A stretch of 64,000 nt of DNA from Zeugodacus cucurbitae (Eukaryota; Arthropoda; Insecta; Diptera; Tephritidae), in the NCBI RefSeq assembly GCF_028554725.1, contig NC_071669.1, positions 27,580,001 through 27,644,000 of the forward strand. Reading direction: 5' to 3'. Below, one piece after another: positions 23,161-33,241 of this stretch (positions are counted from its first letter, which is position 1; each line of letters begins with the position of its first letter). The translations under genes and the position numbers were made by a program. Under the pieces are notes generated by a model. It was not told the DNA's origin. It ran no database searches and saw only the letters and a program-made list of their open reading frames with translations.

Positions 23161-23745
23161 GACAAATTGAAAAAAAAAATAGAACAAAACACTAATTCTA
23201 ATCTTTTGAGATTGTTTGCTGCGGCAACAATAGCAATATTGCAATACATTACAATAATACATTATAAACAATAATAATGAAAAAATAATGTTCAAACCTA
23301 TTGTATATCTTTATCTTATTCCATAACCTCTACTTTATTATTATTTCATCACAAAAGACAAAAAAAAAAACATTTAGAAACCAACACTAAATTTTATGGA
23401 TGCCGCATGGGAATAAATAGAATGAAATCCTAACCATAGCGATTGTAATAATAAAACTAATAAAATTAAAATGTAAAGAAAGAAAAAAATAAAAACCAAC
23501 AAATTATAAAGATGAATAATTATCAAAAAATAATAATTATCATAAATAAATTATAAAAAAAAATTGAAAATAAAATAGAAAAGTTAGTTTTAAGTATATA
23601 ATTTAAATTTGAAAATATAAAAATTATTAATTATGTGATTGATTGCGCCAAAACCAAGTAAATTCATATATATTATAAGGAATAAAATAATGTAAAAAAG
23701 TATATAGCAAACAAAAATTAATTTATGTATATAATGAATAACAAA
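23161..23745 (+). other. G1 3' region: decayed env zone
   Basis: An env gene would be expected after pol. Only short open pieces are seen: an ATG near 23289 followed by a hydrophobic stretch, and near 23435-23490 a hydrophobic segment followed by a Lys-rich tail, like the membrane anchor end of the G3 env. The space is too small for a full env, so most of that gene appears to be deleted. The AT-rich remainder shows nothing else. Confidence 0.45.
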
Positions 23746-26700
23746 GAGGGAGGATGGGGTCATATGTAGAAGTTCACGTAAGTTAGGAAAGTTTCTGACT
23801 GCCATTCAGTTGGGAGTGGCCAGGAACGATTCTTTTACATGTGGCTCAAGCAGCTTACAACTTCCGGTCTTAGACCAAGTATCCTCTGGGTAGCCAACAG
23901 ACATCCGTCTGGAAGCGAGCTAAAGTGAGAAGGCGAATCCCGCTTATGCGGTTGTGCGTAGGGCTTGGGACCCACCACATAAAAACGAATAACCAGTGAA
24001 TAAGAAACACAGGCCTCGGATGAGAAACCCCCCTTTTGATGACGACCACGGCAAACGTATAAAGGACTATGATTTAAGGGCATGCACCTGGAATGTCCGG
24101 ACCCTTAACTGGGAAGGTGCCTCTGCCCAGCTGGTTGATGTCCTCGTAAGAGTAAAGGCTGATATCACCGCAATCCAAGAAATGCGATGGACGGGACAAG
24201 GACGGAAGAAGGTGGGTCCTTGTGACATCTACTACAGCGGCCATATAAAGGAGCGCAAATTCGGTGTGGGATTCGTGGTGGGAGAGAGACTCCGTCGTCG
24301 AGTCCTGGCATTCACTCCGGTGGATGAACGTCTAGCCACAATCCGCATCAAAGCGAGGTTCTTCAACATATCGCTGATTTGCGCCCACGCCCCGACGGAA
24401 GAGAAGGACGATGTGACCAAAGATACCTTCTATGAGCGCCTAGAACGTACCTATGAGCGCTGCCCCCGCCACGATGTCAAAATCGTGCTTGGCGATTTCA
24501 ACGCTAGGGTGGGTAAAGAAGGTGTCTTTGGCACAACAGTCGGAAAATTCAGCCTCCATGACGAAACATCACCAAACGGTCTGAGGCTGATCGACTTCGC
24601 CGGGGCCCGAAATATGGTCATCTGTAGCACTAGATTCCAGCATAAGAAAATCCATCAAGCTACTTGGCTGTCCCCGGATCGAATCACTCGCAACCAGATC
24701 GATCATGTTGTGATAGATGGACGACATGTCTCCAGTGTTTTTGATGTGCGTACGCTTCGTGGTCCCAACATCGACTCGGACCACTATCTTGTAGCAGCTA
24801 AGATACGCACCCGCCTCTGTGTAGAAAAGCGCACACGTCAACAAACACAAGGAAGGTTCGACATCGAGAAGCTGCAATCACAACCGACAGCCGAACGATT
24901 TTCTACTCGACTTGCACTCCTGCTCTCTGAGAGCACTCATCAGCATCTCGGTATAAGGGAGCTGTGGGACGGCATATCAAACTCCTTACGTACAGCTGCA
25001 ACCGAAACCATTGGCTTTCGGAAAAGCCAAAAAAACAGCTGGTATGATGAGGATTGTCGTCTCGCAGTGGAGAGAAAACAGACTGCCTACCTCGCAATGT
25101 TGCGATCGACCGCAACACGAGCGGGATGGGAAAGATACCGAGAGCTGAAAAGGGAAGCGAGACGCATTTGCAGAAAAAGAAAGAAAGAGGCAGAAATGCG
25201 TGAGTATGAAGAGCTTGACAAGCTGGCCGACAGGGGTAATGCTCGAAAATTTTACGAAAAGATCCGGCGACTAACTGAAGGTTTCAAGACCGGAGCACAC
25301 TCCTGTAGGACCCCCAGCGGTGATCTAGTGGTTGATGACCAGAGTATACTGTGTTTGTGGAGGGAACACTTCTCCAGCCTGCTGAATGGCAGTGAAAGTA
25401 CAACACCAGGAGATGGCGAACCCGATTCTCCAATCGACGACGATGGAACAGATGTTCCATTGCCCGACCGTGAAGAAATTAGAATAGCAATTACCCGCTT
25501 GAAGAACAACAAGGCGGCGGGGGCCGATTGATTGCCGGCCGAGCTATTCAAATACGGCGGCGAAGAGCTGATAAGGTGCATGCATCAGCTTCTTTGCGAA
25601 ATATGGTCGGAAGAAAGCATGCCCGACGATTGGAATCTCAGTGTACTCTGCCCAATCCACAAAAAGGGAGACCCCACAATCTGCGCCAACTATCGTGGGA
25701 TAAGCCTCCTTAACATCGCTTATACGGTTCTATCGAGCGTACTGTGTGAAAGACTAAAGCCCACCGTCAACAAACTGATTGGACTTTATCAGTGTGGCTT
25801 TAGACCTGGAAAATCAACAACTGACCAGATATTCACCATGCGCCAAATCTTGGAGAAGACCCGTGAAAAAAGGATCGACACACACCATCTATTTGTCGAC
25901 TTTAAAGCTGCTTTCGACAGCACGAAAAGGAGCTGCCTTTATGCCGCGATGTCTGAATTTGGCATCCCCGCAAAACTAATACGGCTGTGTAAGTTGACGT
26001 TGAGCAACACCAAAAGCTCCGTCAGGATCGGGAAGGACCTCTCCGAGCCGTTCGATACCAAACGAGGTTTCAGACAAGGTGACTCGCTATCGTGCGACTT
26101 CTTTAACTTGATGCTGGAGAAAATTATAAGAGCTGCAGAGCTAAATAGAGATGGTACAATCTTCTACAAGAGTGTACAGCTCCTGGCGTTCGCCGATGAT
26201 ATTGATATCATCGGAAACAACACCCGCGCCGTTAGTTCTGCTTTTTCCCGCCTGGATAAGGAAGCGAAGCGAATGGGTCTGGTGGTGAACGAGGACAAGA
26301 CGAAATATCTCCTGTCATCAAACAAACAGTCAGCGCATTCGCGTCTTGGCTCCCACGTCACTGTTGACAGTCATAACTTTGAAGTTGTAGATAATTTCGT
26401 ATACCTAGGAACCAACATTAACACCGATAATAATGTCAGCCTTGAAATCCAACGCAGAATCACTCTTGCCAACAGGTGCTACTATGGACTGAGTAGGCAA
26501 TTGAAAAGTAAAGTCCTCTCTCGACGAACAAAAACTAAACTCTACAAGTCCCTCATCATTCCCGTCCTACTTTATGGTGCAGAAGCGTGGACGGTGTCAA
26601 CATCCGATGAGACGGCACTAGGAGTTTTCGAGAGAAAGGTTTTGCGGAAGATTTACGGTCCCTTAAACATTGGCAACGGCGAATACCGCAGAAGATGGAA

Positions 26701-27019
26701 TGATGAGCTGTATGTGTTGTTCGACGACATAGACATAGTCCAGCGAATAAAAAAACAGCGGCTACGCTGGCTGGGTCATGTTGTTCGAATGGATGAAAGT
26801 GCCCCAGCTCTGAAAGTTTTCGATGCAGTACCCGCTGGTGGAAGCCGAGGAAGAGGGAGACCTCCACTCCGGTGGAAGGACCAGGTGGAGAAGGACCTGT
26901 CTTCACTTGGTATTACCAATTGGCGCCAAACCGCCAAAAGGAGAGATGCGTGGCGCACTGTTGTGGACTCGGCTATAACCGCGTAAGCGGTTTCTACGCC
27001 AGTTAAGAAGAAGAAGAAG
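23746..27019 (+). mobile_element. RTE-B: full-length RTE-type LINE
   Basis: 3.27 kb copy of the same family as RTE-A, flanked by the duplication AATGAATAACAAA (23733-23745 and 27020-27032). The 3' tail is (AAG)n rather than (TA)n. The 5' UTR is about 250 bp. It is inserted in the 3' region of G1 and is the least damaged LINE in the window. Confidence 0.93.
23996..26986 (+). pseudogene. RTE-B endonuclease-reverse transcriptase ORF, single nonsense codon
   Basis: About 997 codons in one frame with the same domain order as RTE-A: endonuclease (LGDFNARVG, DSDHYLVA), reverse transcriptase (FVDFKAAFDS, FRQGDSLSC, FADD near 26190) and the C-terminal LRWLGHVVRMDE domain. The sole break seen is TGA at 25529-25531 within KAAGAD-x-LPAELF, where RTE-A has GGA; a single substitution explains it. 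Predicted enzymes of this family are often annotated in insects as craniofacial-development-like because of the endonuclease; this is transposon protein. Confidence 0.93.
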
Positions 27020-27032
27020 AATGAATAACAAA

Positions 27033-27312
27033 AAATGTCACTACCAACAATATTGCAACTACCATTAAAATATCTTAAATGATAAGAAATATTGTTATTA
27101 AAAAACCTATATACAAATTACTAAACTATTCATTTACTATTTTCTAAAAACAAAAAATGTATTTCTTGAAAAAGATGTTGTAAAATATTCAAATTATAAT
27201 TTGATAGTAGTAATGATTAAGAAAATAAAATTAAATCAATACCAGGTAATTAAAAACAAAAAAAAAAATTGTAAAGACGTCGAACGAGGACGTTCGATTT
27301 TAAGGGTGGAGG
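27033..27312 (+). other. G1 3' untranslated region with polypurine tract
   Basis: AT-rich remnant of G1 between RTE-B and the 3' LTR. It ends with the purine-rich AAGGGTGGAGG at 27302-27312, directly before the LTR, in the position of the plus-strand primer of Ty3/gypsy elements. Confidence 0.7.
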
Positions 27313-27618
27313 AGTTAACACCAATTAAGCTACCCCTAAACTAAACATAATTATTGTTTAATTAGTTATAAGTGGCAATATAATCCTTTTTATTTTTACC
27401 AATAAGCTATATTGCACCCGCAACAAGTGCTGACAAATCTTGTGTAATCCTGTGGAACAAAATGTTAACCGTTTCCTACAGTGGCGGCGTTGCTTTAGAG
27501 TTTAAGCCTTATTTTAAGAAAAATTAGAATTAAGTCGATCAGTTTAATTTACACCTCAATAAAGGAGCTACATATGCACCAATAAAAAAATGTTTTTTTA
27601 TAATTAAAAAACCTAATT
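27313..27618 (+). repeat. G1 3' LTR
   Basis: 306 bp, starting AGTTAACACCAATTAAGC and ending AACCTAATT, followed by TATA (27619-27622). Compared with the 5' LTR there are about nine substitutions, a 3 bp indel near the GCGTTG segment and a 1-2 bp indel. These differences arose after insertion. Confidence 0.93.
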
Positions 27619-27639
27619 TATACATAAATTTACATAAGT

Positions 27640-27866
27640 GACTTTGTACATGTTGCACAGAGTATAATGATTTTATTCACATAACAGTTGTTTGTAAGTC
27701 CTAAAACTACAGAAGTTAGATATTGGGTTATATATATCAAAGTGATTTGAGTGACGAGTAGAATTGAAGTCCGGATGTCTGTCTATCCGTCCGTTCATGC
27801 AAGCGATAACTTGAGTGAAATTGAGAAGTCTTAATATAACTTGATGAACGTGTTCCTTGCCACAAA
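27640..27866 (-). repeat. CTCTCGCAA dispersed repeat, reverse right-end fragment
   Basis: About 220 bp of the right end of the family in reverse orientation: cacataacagttgtttgtaa, tatagggttatatatatc-like text, and the ccgtccgttc block. The terminal hairpin is degraded. Confidence 0.75.
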
Positions 27867-27879
27867 ATTACAATAGGTT

Positions 27880-28330
27880 AGATTAGGTTAGGTTACTCTG
27901 GCAGGCTACAACGCCACACATAGACCAGTTTTGGTCCTTTGTGAAACCAGATGGAGTGTCGTCACTTGGTTAATAAGGAGTAGTCATCCTTTAGGATGCC
28001 AGCGCTTGTTGCGAATTTCAAAAGGCTTTGTGGCTTTACCAACGAAATCTCTTCCAGATTAACGTAATGTGCAGCCCCCAAATGCCGAAGCCGTTGTCTT
28101 GATAATGCAGGACATTCACAGAAGAGGTGCTCCATTGTTTTTCTGGTGCCTTGCTCTTGACATTTCCTACAGTCTTCACGTGCGCCGCCACAAGACAGTG
28201 ACCAGTGAGTATGCCGACCATATTCCTACATTTGTTTCTATCGAGCGCCAATAAAAATTTCGTGTACTTCTTATCTACCGCCTTGCACATAACTTTTGCG
28301 GTTTTGCATCCCGGTATATTATTCCAGAAA
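27880..28330 (-). pseudogene. C-terminal fragment of an I/Jockey-type LINE (RNase H tail)
   Basis: On the minus strand, LALDRNKCRNMVGILTGHC matches the end of the RNase H domain in I-, LOA- and Jockey-like insect LINEs. After a frameshift comes a Cys/His motif region (CRKCQEQGTRKTMEH...CECPAL), followed by a stop near 27900. Only this tail remains. The ttaggttaggtta text at 27876-27892 is common in insect LINE 3' ends. Confidence 0.7.
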
Positions 28331-28339
28331 TTGCATCAT

Positions 28340-28700
28340 CATGAAAAATCAAACTTAACATTTTTTCATTTATAATTCGAATAGTTTTAACTGAAATTAT
28401 AACGGGCGGTACCAGCTTTGTTAATAACAACTGCATACATTTTATTGGGGAGAGAACTCTATAGTTTTTTTATAAAATCTGGTGTAATGGTTGACGAAAT
28501 GAGTTTTATGTCGTCGATTAGTTCGGTTTTGGTGGTATATTGCTTACCACTCTCATACACCTTCCTAACCAACCATCCCCAGACGTTATCTATTATATTT
28601 AGGTCTGGGGAGTACGGCGGCCACTCCAGAACACCGACATTTTGGCTTTGTACCATGTTTTTACAGACCGGACAAGCTTCTAACTCAGCTGTTGTACTGT
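28340..28700 (-). pseudogene. Tc1/mariner transposase, C-terminal fragment
   Basis: The minus strand encodes VLEWPPYSPDLNIIDNVWGW, the highly conserved third catalytic block of Tc1/mariner transposases, followed by the usual helical tail to 28459. The usual catalytic Glu in PIEN is Asp here (IIDN). Upstream (28700) text is readable for about 20 residues, then lost. No inverted repeats were identified. Confidence 0.78.
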
Positions 28701-28733
28701 AAATACCATTCTAGATTGGCAAAAATATTTTAA

Positions 28734-29390
28734 ACAAATAAGGAAAGGCTAAGTTCGGGTGCAACCGAACATTTTATACTCTCGCAATTTATTGCTATAT
28801 TTTTATTAAGAAGACTCACAATTTGACCCATATATTCGGCATAAATATATTTCACATATTAACCGATTATAAGCTATTACGCTCATCGAATTTTTGAATA
28901 TCCTATAATTAGGTATTCTCATATATTGATATATAAAGGAAGTTATTACCCGATTTTAACCTTTTATGGTACATAGACACACTATTAAAAGAAAATATTT
29001 CCTCTGAATTAAATAAAGATACCTGAGATTTACCGAAATTTTCGGTGAAAAGTTACCTTGGGGCACTGAGTTCTTCATATTCGATATCCGGGGCATTGAA
29101 AAGTTATAGTCCGATTTCGACAATTTTTTCACAAGTGATGTCACAGATAATGTACAGTATTTGTGTAAAGTTTTATTTCGCTATCTTCATTGGTTCCTTA
29201 TGTATATATTATAAAGTGAACGAATCAGATGGAATTCAAAAATGAGTTATATGGGTAGCTGTCGTGGTTGTGAACTGATTTCGTCCATTTTCCACACGTG
29301 TCATCAGGTTGTATAACGAATTTAATTGAAATCGGTCGAGGAGTTCCTGAGATATGGTTTTTGACCCATAAGTGGGCGACGCCACGCCTT
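28734..29390 (+). repeat. CTCTCGCAA dispersed repeat, forward left half
   Basis: The left end (aataaggaaaggctaag, ttatactctcgcaa) and interior down to the gacccataagtgggcgac block. It breaks off at about 29390, where a reverse copy begins, giving a head-to-head arrangement. Confidence 0.8.
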
Positions 29391-30300
29391 GGCACGAAAC
29401 TTGGCACACTTATTTCTTGGCACCATAGGAAGGTTGCCTTCGAAAATGAGCAAAATCGGACCACTGCCACGCCCACAAAATGGCGAAAACCGAAAACACA
29501 TAAAGTGCCATAACTAAGCCATAAATAAAGTTATGAAAATGAAATTTGGAACATAGGATCCCATTAGGGAGGGGCACATTAGGATGTAATTTTTTTTTGG
29601 GAGGTGGGCGTGACCCCGCCCCCAAATAGGTTTTTTGTATATAACTCGCAAACCAATAAAGCTATATAAGCCAAACTTTCTACAGTCGTTTCTTTTAGCC
29701 ATTTCCTTATACAGACCAAAAATGACAGAAGTCGGATAATAACTACGCCCTCCTCCAATACAAAGGTTAGGTTGAAAATTACTAAAAGTGGGTTAACTCA
29801 CTAACCAAAAACGCAAGAAACACACACACTCTCAGGAACTACTCCACCGATTGCAATGAAACTTGGTTTGTAATAGTTTCCTTACATCCCAATGATATGT
29901 TGTGGAAATAGGCCAAATGGGTTTACAACCACGCCTACTTCCTATATACCAGAACTTTGAAGACGATCTGAATCGTTTACTTTACAATATATAAAGTAAG
30001 CACTAGTGGAGATATCGGTGCAGAACTTTGCACAAATACTACGTTTATAGTGTGGCAGCCCCATTCTAAAAATCGCCGAAATCGGACCATAGGTTTTTAA
30101 GGCCCCATATATCGAACACGAGGACCTCGGTGCTTCTACCCTAATATTATGGTTTCCAACTTTCAATGGACTTTATGCAATATATATGACGAATATGTGG
30201 GTCAAATTGTGTATTATATAATATAAATAAAGTTAAATAAATAAATTGCGAGAGTATAAAATGTTCGGTTACACCCGAACTTAGCCCTTCCTTACTTGTT
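29391..30300 (-). repeat. CTCTCGCAA dispersed repeat, reverse copy joined to the preceding one
   Basis: Starts in the cttggcac...accataggaagg block and runs to the left-end sequence ttgcgagagtataaa...cttacttgtt at 30300. Both joined halves carry left-end sequence outward, so the composite is a large imperfect palindrome. Confidence 0.8.
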
Positions 30301-30583
30301 TTCAACATAATTTTGTATGGGAGGTGGGTGTGGTTATTATCCGATTTCTTTCATTTTGAACGGTTAACTGAATAGTCAAAAATGAGCGGTTAATCGAATA
30401 GTCGATGACTGACGATTATCCGAATAATGCAAACCGAATATTATTATTCGAATAATGCCATATTCGGTTAATTCCACCAAGAGGTCTAATATATTCATAT
30501 ATAACCCCATATCTAACTCTTTTATTTCTTGGTGACACAAACAACCGTTATGTGAACAAAACTATAATACTCTGTGCAACATG
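30301..30583 (+). repeat. two short CTCTCGCAA repeat pieces around a palindromic spacer
   Basis: 30305-30356 matches the family interior (gtatgggaggtgggtgtggt) and 30486-30583 matches its right end (ataaccccatatctaac, gttatgtgaacaaaac, taatactctg). Between them, 30357-30480 is a low-complexity stretch rich in cgaat/attcg motifs with self-complementarity and no coding content. Confidence 0.65.
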
Positions 30584-30599
30584 TTGGAGTGAATTGGAC

Positions 30600-30770
30600 A
30601 GGCGTTGCATCAAAACGCGGTTTCATCTCTCACCGCACTAAAAACACGGCTCCAGGAAGAATGGTATAGATAGGCAATAATTACATTCTGAAAATTATAT
30701 CGAATATGTTAAATCGCATTAGCGAAGTTATGAAAAACCAAGACAGTAACACAAAGTACGTAAATCTGAA
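30600..30770 (+). pseudogene. Tc1-like transposase tail
   Basis: Residues LKTRLQEEW near 30640 and, in another frame, NMLNRISEVMKNQ...TKY to about 30760 match the end of Tc1-like transposases, where SMPxR...G..TKY is typical. Frameshifted and short. Nothing upstream of it is recognisable. Confidence 0.5.
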
Positions 30771-30859
30771 AAAATTTTGGTTTTTAAAACGCTTTTGTAT
30801 TAATTTATCAAAAAACCGAATATTAAAGTTGCATCAATTTTTTACTGTTTTTGTATGTA

Positions 30860-31598
30860 CAGTATAAGCTCTTTATCCGCGTGGTATATGTTCCATAAAT
30901 ATGCCGCGAATACAGAAACAGTGATGGTAATTTATATGGGATTATAGGGGATATGTTCCTAGGTGACAAACAAACGAATTGGTATATAAAAAAATAACTT
31001 AATTGAAGTTTTTGAACATTTGAATTAATTATCTTAAGGCTTAGGCAATGGTTTGCAGAATTTGGTAATTTTGTCTTGCTTAGCAGTTTTCAAAAGCTCC
31101 TTCAATTCAGACTGATACACAGCAGTCCCATTAGCAAAATTAGACTTCGTTCCATAGACTGATCAATGTTCATAACGAAATCGCAGATTTCATTTGCCAT
31201 TCTTAAACCTTGACTAATATTTTTCAAATTGAATGTCAAAAAAGTGAAGAGTTTATTGGTTCAATTTAATTTAAAGTGTTTTGTGAAAGTTTTCTAAAAA
31301 ATTGGTAAGAACAAGAGTTCAATTCCATGTGAGCCCCTTCCATATGGAAATATTACCAAAAGTTCAAAAATATTGCGAAAATAGTGGAATATTTAACATT
31401 TTCTTGTAATAAGATCTATTTTACTTTTTTATTAGTCCATTTGACAAGAATATTGGGTTGGATACCAATTGGAATAATTTTATTATTATGTATGTACTTA
31501 TTAGATCCGCGAATAAAAAAATGTTTAGTCGCGAATATAGAAATTGGGTCTCATTTTTTTAATCCGCGCACAGTGAAAACGCGAATAAGGAGTATATA
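30860..31598. mobile_element. possible pogo/Tigger-like element (degenerate)
   Basis: The left end CAGTATAAGCTCTTTATCC after a TA, and a related inverted sequence (cgcgaataaggagtatata) near 31588, suggest pogo-type termini, which start CAGT and target TA. The minus strand at about 31020-31210 holds a Lys-rich decayed coding stretch (LKELLKTAKQDKITKF), possibly a transposase tail. Identity between the ends is modest, so the call is tentative. Confidence 0.4.
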
Positions 31599-31749
31599 TA
31601 AGTTAATGTTAATGTGCATTTTAGCTGACGCTGCTGATTAACGTATTGGTCAATTCGGTGCACGTGTTGCTTGATTCGCTTAATTGCAGAGCTTGCATTT
31701 CTTTAATTGTTTCAATCTTTTAGGTTGTTATGAAATATTAATTGCAAAG

Positions 31750-32020
31750 CTTGCTTTATTTAATATTTTCGTTCTTTAACTCTTCCCCCTTGAATTTATG
31801 CTTGTCCTCAAGCGATTTCTAGAAATATGGAATGTTATTGAATTGGGGTAGGTTACTTTGTATCTCAATTGTTGATTCATTTCAGTTTGGTGGTTACTGA
31901 ACCTTTTGTTGTTGATTAGCACTGAATCATCTGATATTTGTATTAAATAGGTGCCCTTTAAATGCAAATCGGTGCCATTTCAACCTATGTTGCCATTGTA
32001 GTTGTTTAATATAATGGCAC
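31750..32020 (-). pseudogene. env: errantivirus-type env fragment
   Basis: The minus strand reads HLKGTYLIQISDDSVLINNKRFSN, which resembles the region of the envelope protein before the membrane anchor in gypsy-type elements and the corresponding block in the G3 env (GNYLIKF...VKIDN). It has at least one stop and no start. It lies head to head with G2, so it is not part of that copy in its present arrangement. Confidence 0.5.
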
Positions 32021-32024
32021 CGTT

Positions 32025-32480
32025 TTGAAGTCAGATCATCAAGCATTCCGTACCAATCATGCGTCTAATGGAGGACAACAAAATACTTTCAGAAATCAAT
32101 CCAATAGACCAATGACGGTACCACGCCATGTTCAGATCCCTAACAATCTAACTTTTCAGACTAGACCTCCTCTTCCACCTAGAATTAACATAATGCAAAA
32201 CCCAAATATGTATCACTGACAATCAAGTAATTTTTTATTGACAGCCACAACAAAGGCAATACTTTACTAATGTAGGTAATCAATTACAACAGAATCCTAA
32301 CGTACAAAGACCAACATATCAATCACCTCGCCCTATGGCAGCCAAACCACAACCACGACCAGAACCGATAGACATTGACAGAAGTATTCAAACTAAACAG
32401 ATTAATTATATGAACAGACCACAATTTGATCTAGGTAAAAGGCCCCCATGCTATCAAACGAAATAGCCAAACGACAAAGA
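32025..32480 (+). pseudogene. gag: G2 gag C-terminal remnant
   Basis: Asn/Gln/Pro-rich text such as FRNQSNRPMTVPRHVQ and TRPPLPPRINIMQNPN, followed beyond the stop at 32217 by more of the same composition and a YMNRPQFD...GKRP block matching the end of G1 gag (YANRPSLQDSGKRP). Several stops. No N-terminal part is present. Confidence 0.65.
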
Positions 32481-32519
32481 AACTTCAATATTCAGACAAT
32501 ATGAAGAACATAACTAAAC

Positions 32520-33241
32520 AGTCAAACTAACTTATACCACTAACGTTAAAGCCGAAATACGCACAAATACAGACACACCAGTCTACTCTAAATTCCATCA
32601 GTCTTTGAAACAAGAAGTCAACAAGCAAGTTAAAGAACTTTTAGATAACAATATTATACGTCCATCTCGATCACCACATAAGTAACCTGTGTGGATTGTA
32701 ACAAAAAATGAGACGCCTCAAACATCTAAAAATATAGAGTGGTAATCGATTACAGGAAACTAAATAGTGTTACAATAGCGGACAGGTACCCAATACCAGA
32801 TATTAATGGAGTACTCTCTCAGTTAGGTAATAACAAATTATTTTCCGTATTAGACCTTAAAAGTGGGTTTCATCAAATTCTTCTAAAATAAAGTGCTACA
32901 GAGAAAACAGCCTTTTCAATGAATAACGGAAAATATGAATTCACCAGACTCCCATTTGGACTTAAAAACGCTCCTTCTATATTTCAACGTGCCCTTAATG
33001 ACATTCTTAGAGACCACATAGGGAAAATTTGCTACATTTATATCGATGACATCATCGTATTTAGTCAAGACGTTGAAACACACTGTAAAAACCTTGATCT
33101 AAATTTTCAAACTTTGAAAGCAGCAAATATCAAATGCCAACTAGATAAATTCGAGTTCTTCAAAACCAAAGTAGAATTTTTAGGATTTCTTATCTCAGAC
33201 AAAGGTATCGAAACAAACCCAGCATTCTACCTTTGCTAATT
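32520..33241 (+). pseudogene. pol: G2 pol remnant: reverse transcriptase
   Basis: Starts with KAEIRTNTDTPVYSK-like text just before the RT domain, then IADRYPIPDINGVLSQLG near 32790 and FSVLDLKSGFHQI near 32840. An open segment from 32919 includes LPFGLKNAPSIFQRA and the catalytic YIDD at about 33040. Stops at about 32682 and 32890 and a frameshift near 32740 break it. The end at 33241 is where RTE-C is inserted. Confidence 0.82.

Larger units (their letters stand above)
1209..27618 (+). mobile_element. G1: Ty3/gypsy (errantivirus-type) LTR retrotransposon, heavily nested
   Basis: Two direct LTRs (1209-1517 and 27313-27618) flank gag, protease, reverse transcriptase, RNase H and integrase remnants in plus orientation, and the same TATA tetranucleotide lies outside each LTR (1205-1208, 27619-27622). 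LTRs starting AGTTAACACC and ending in AATT, with TATA target sites, are typical of the gypsy group. Inserts at 1624-2755, 2924-3205, 7485-9081, 9941-22901 and 23746-27019 account for about 19 kb; removing them leaves about 7.1 kb, a normal size. The LTRs differ by roughly nine substitutions and two small indels. All genes are broken by stops and frameshifts, so this copy cannot act on its own. Confidence 0.93.

Noticed and set aside
18685..26986. Long ORFs resembling craniofacial development protein or other host endonuclease-RT genes
   Set aside because: Domain order, target duplications and microsatellite tails show that these are RTE LINEs, not host genes.
27876..27892. ttaggttaggtta run considered as telomeric repeat
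   Set aside because: Too short, and it lies at the 3' end of a LINE fragment where such text is common in insects.
31384..31641. 85-codon ORF with a hydrophobic stretch
   Set aside because: No family resemblance; it lies in AT-rich DNA within the pogo-like region, so hydrophobic codons are expected by chance.
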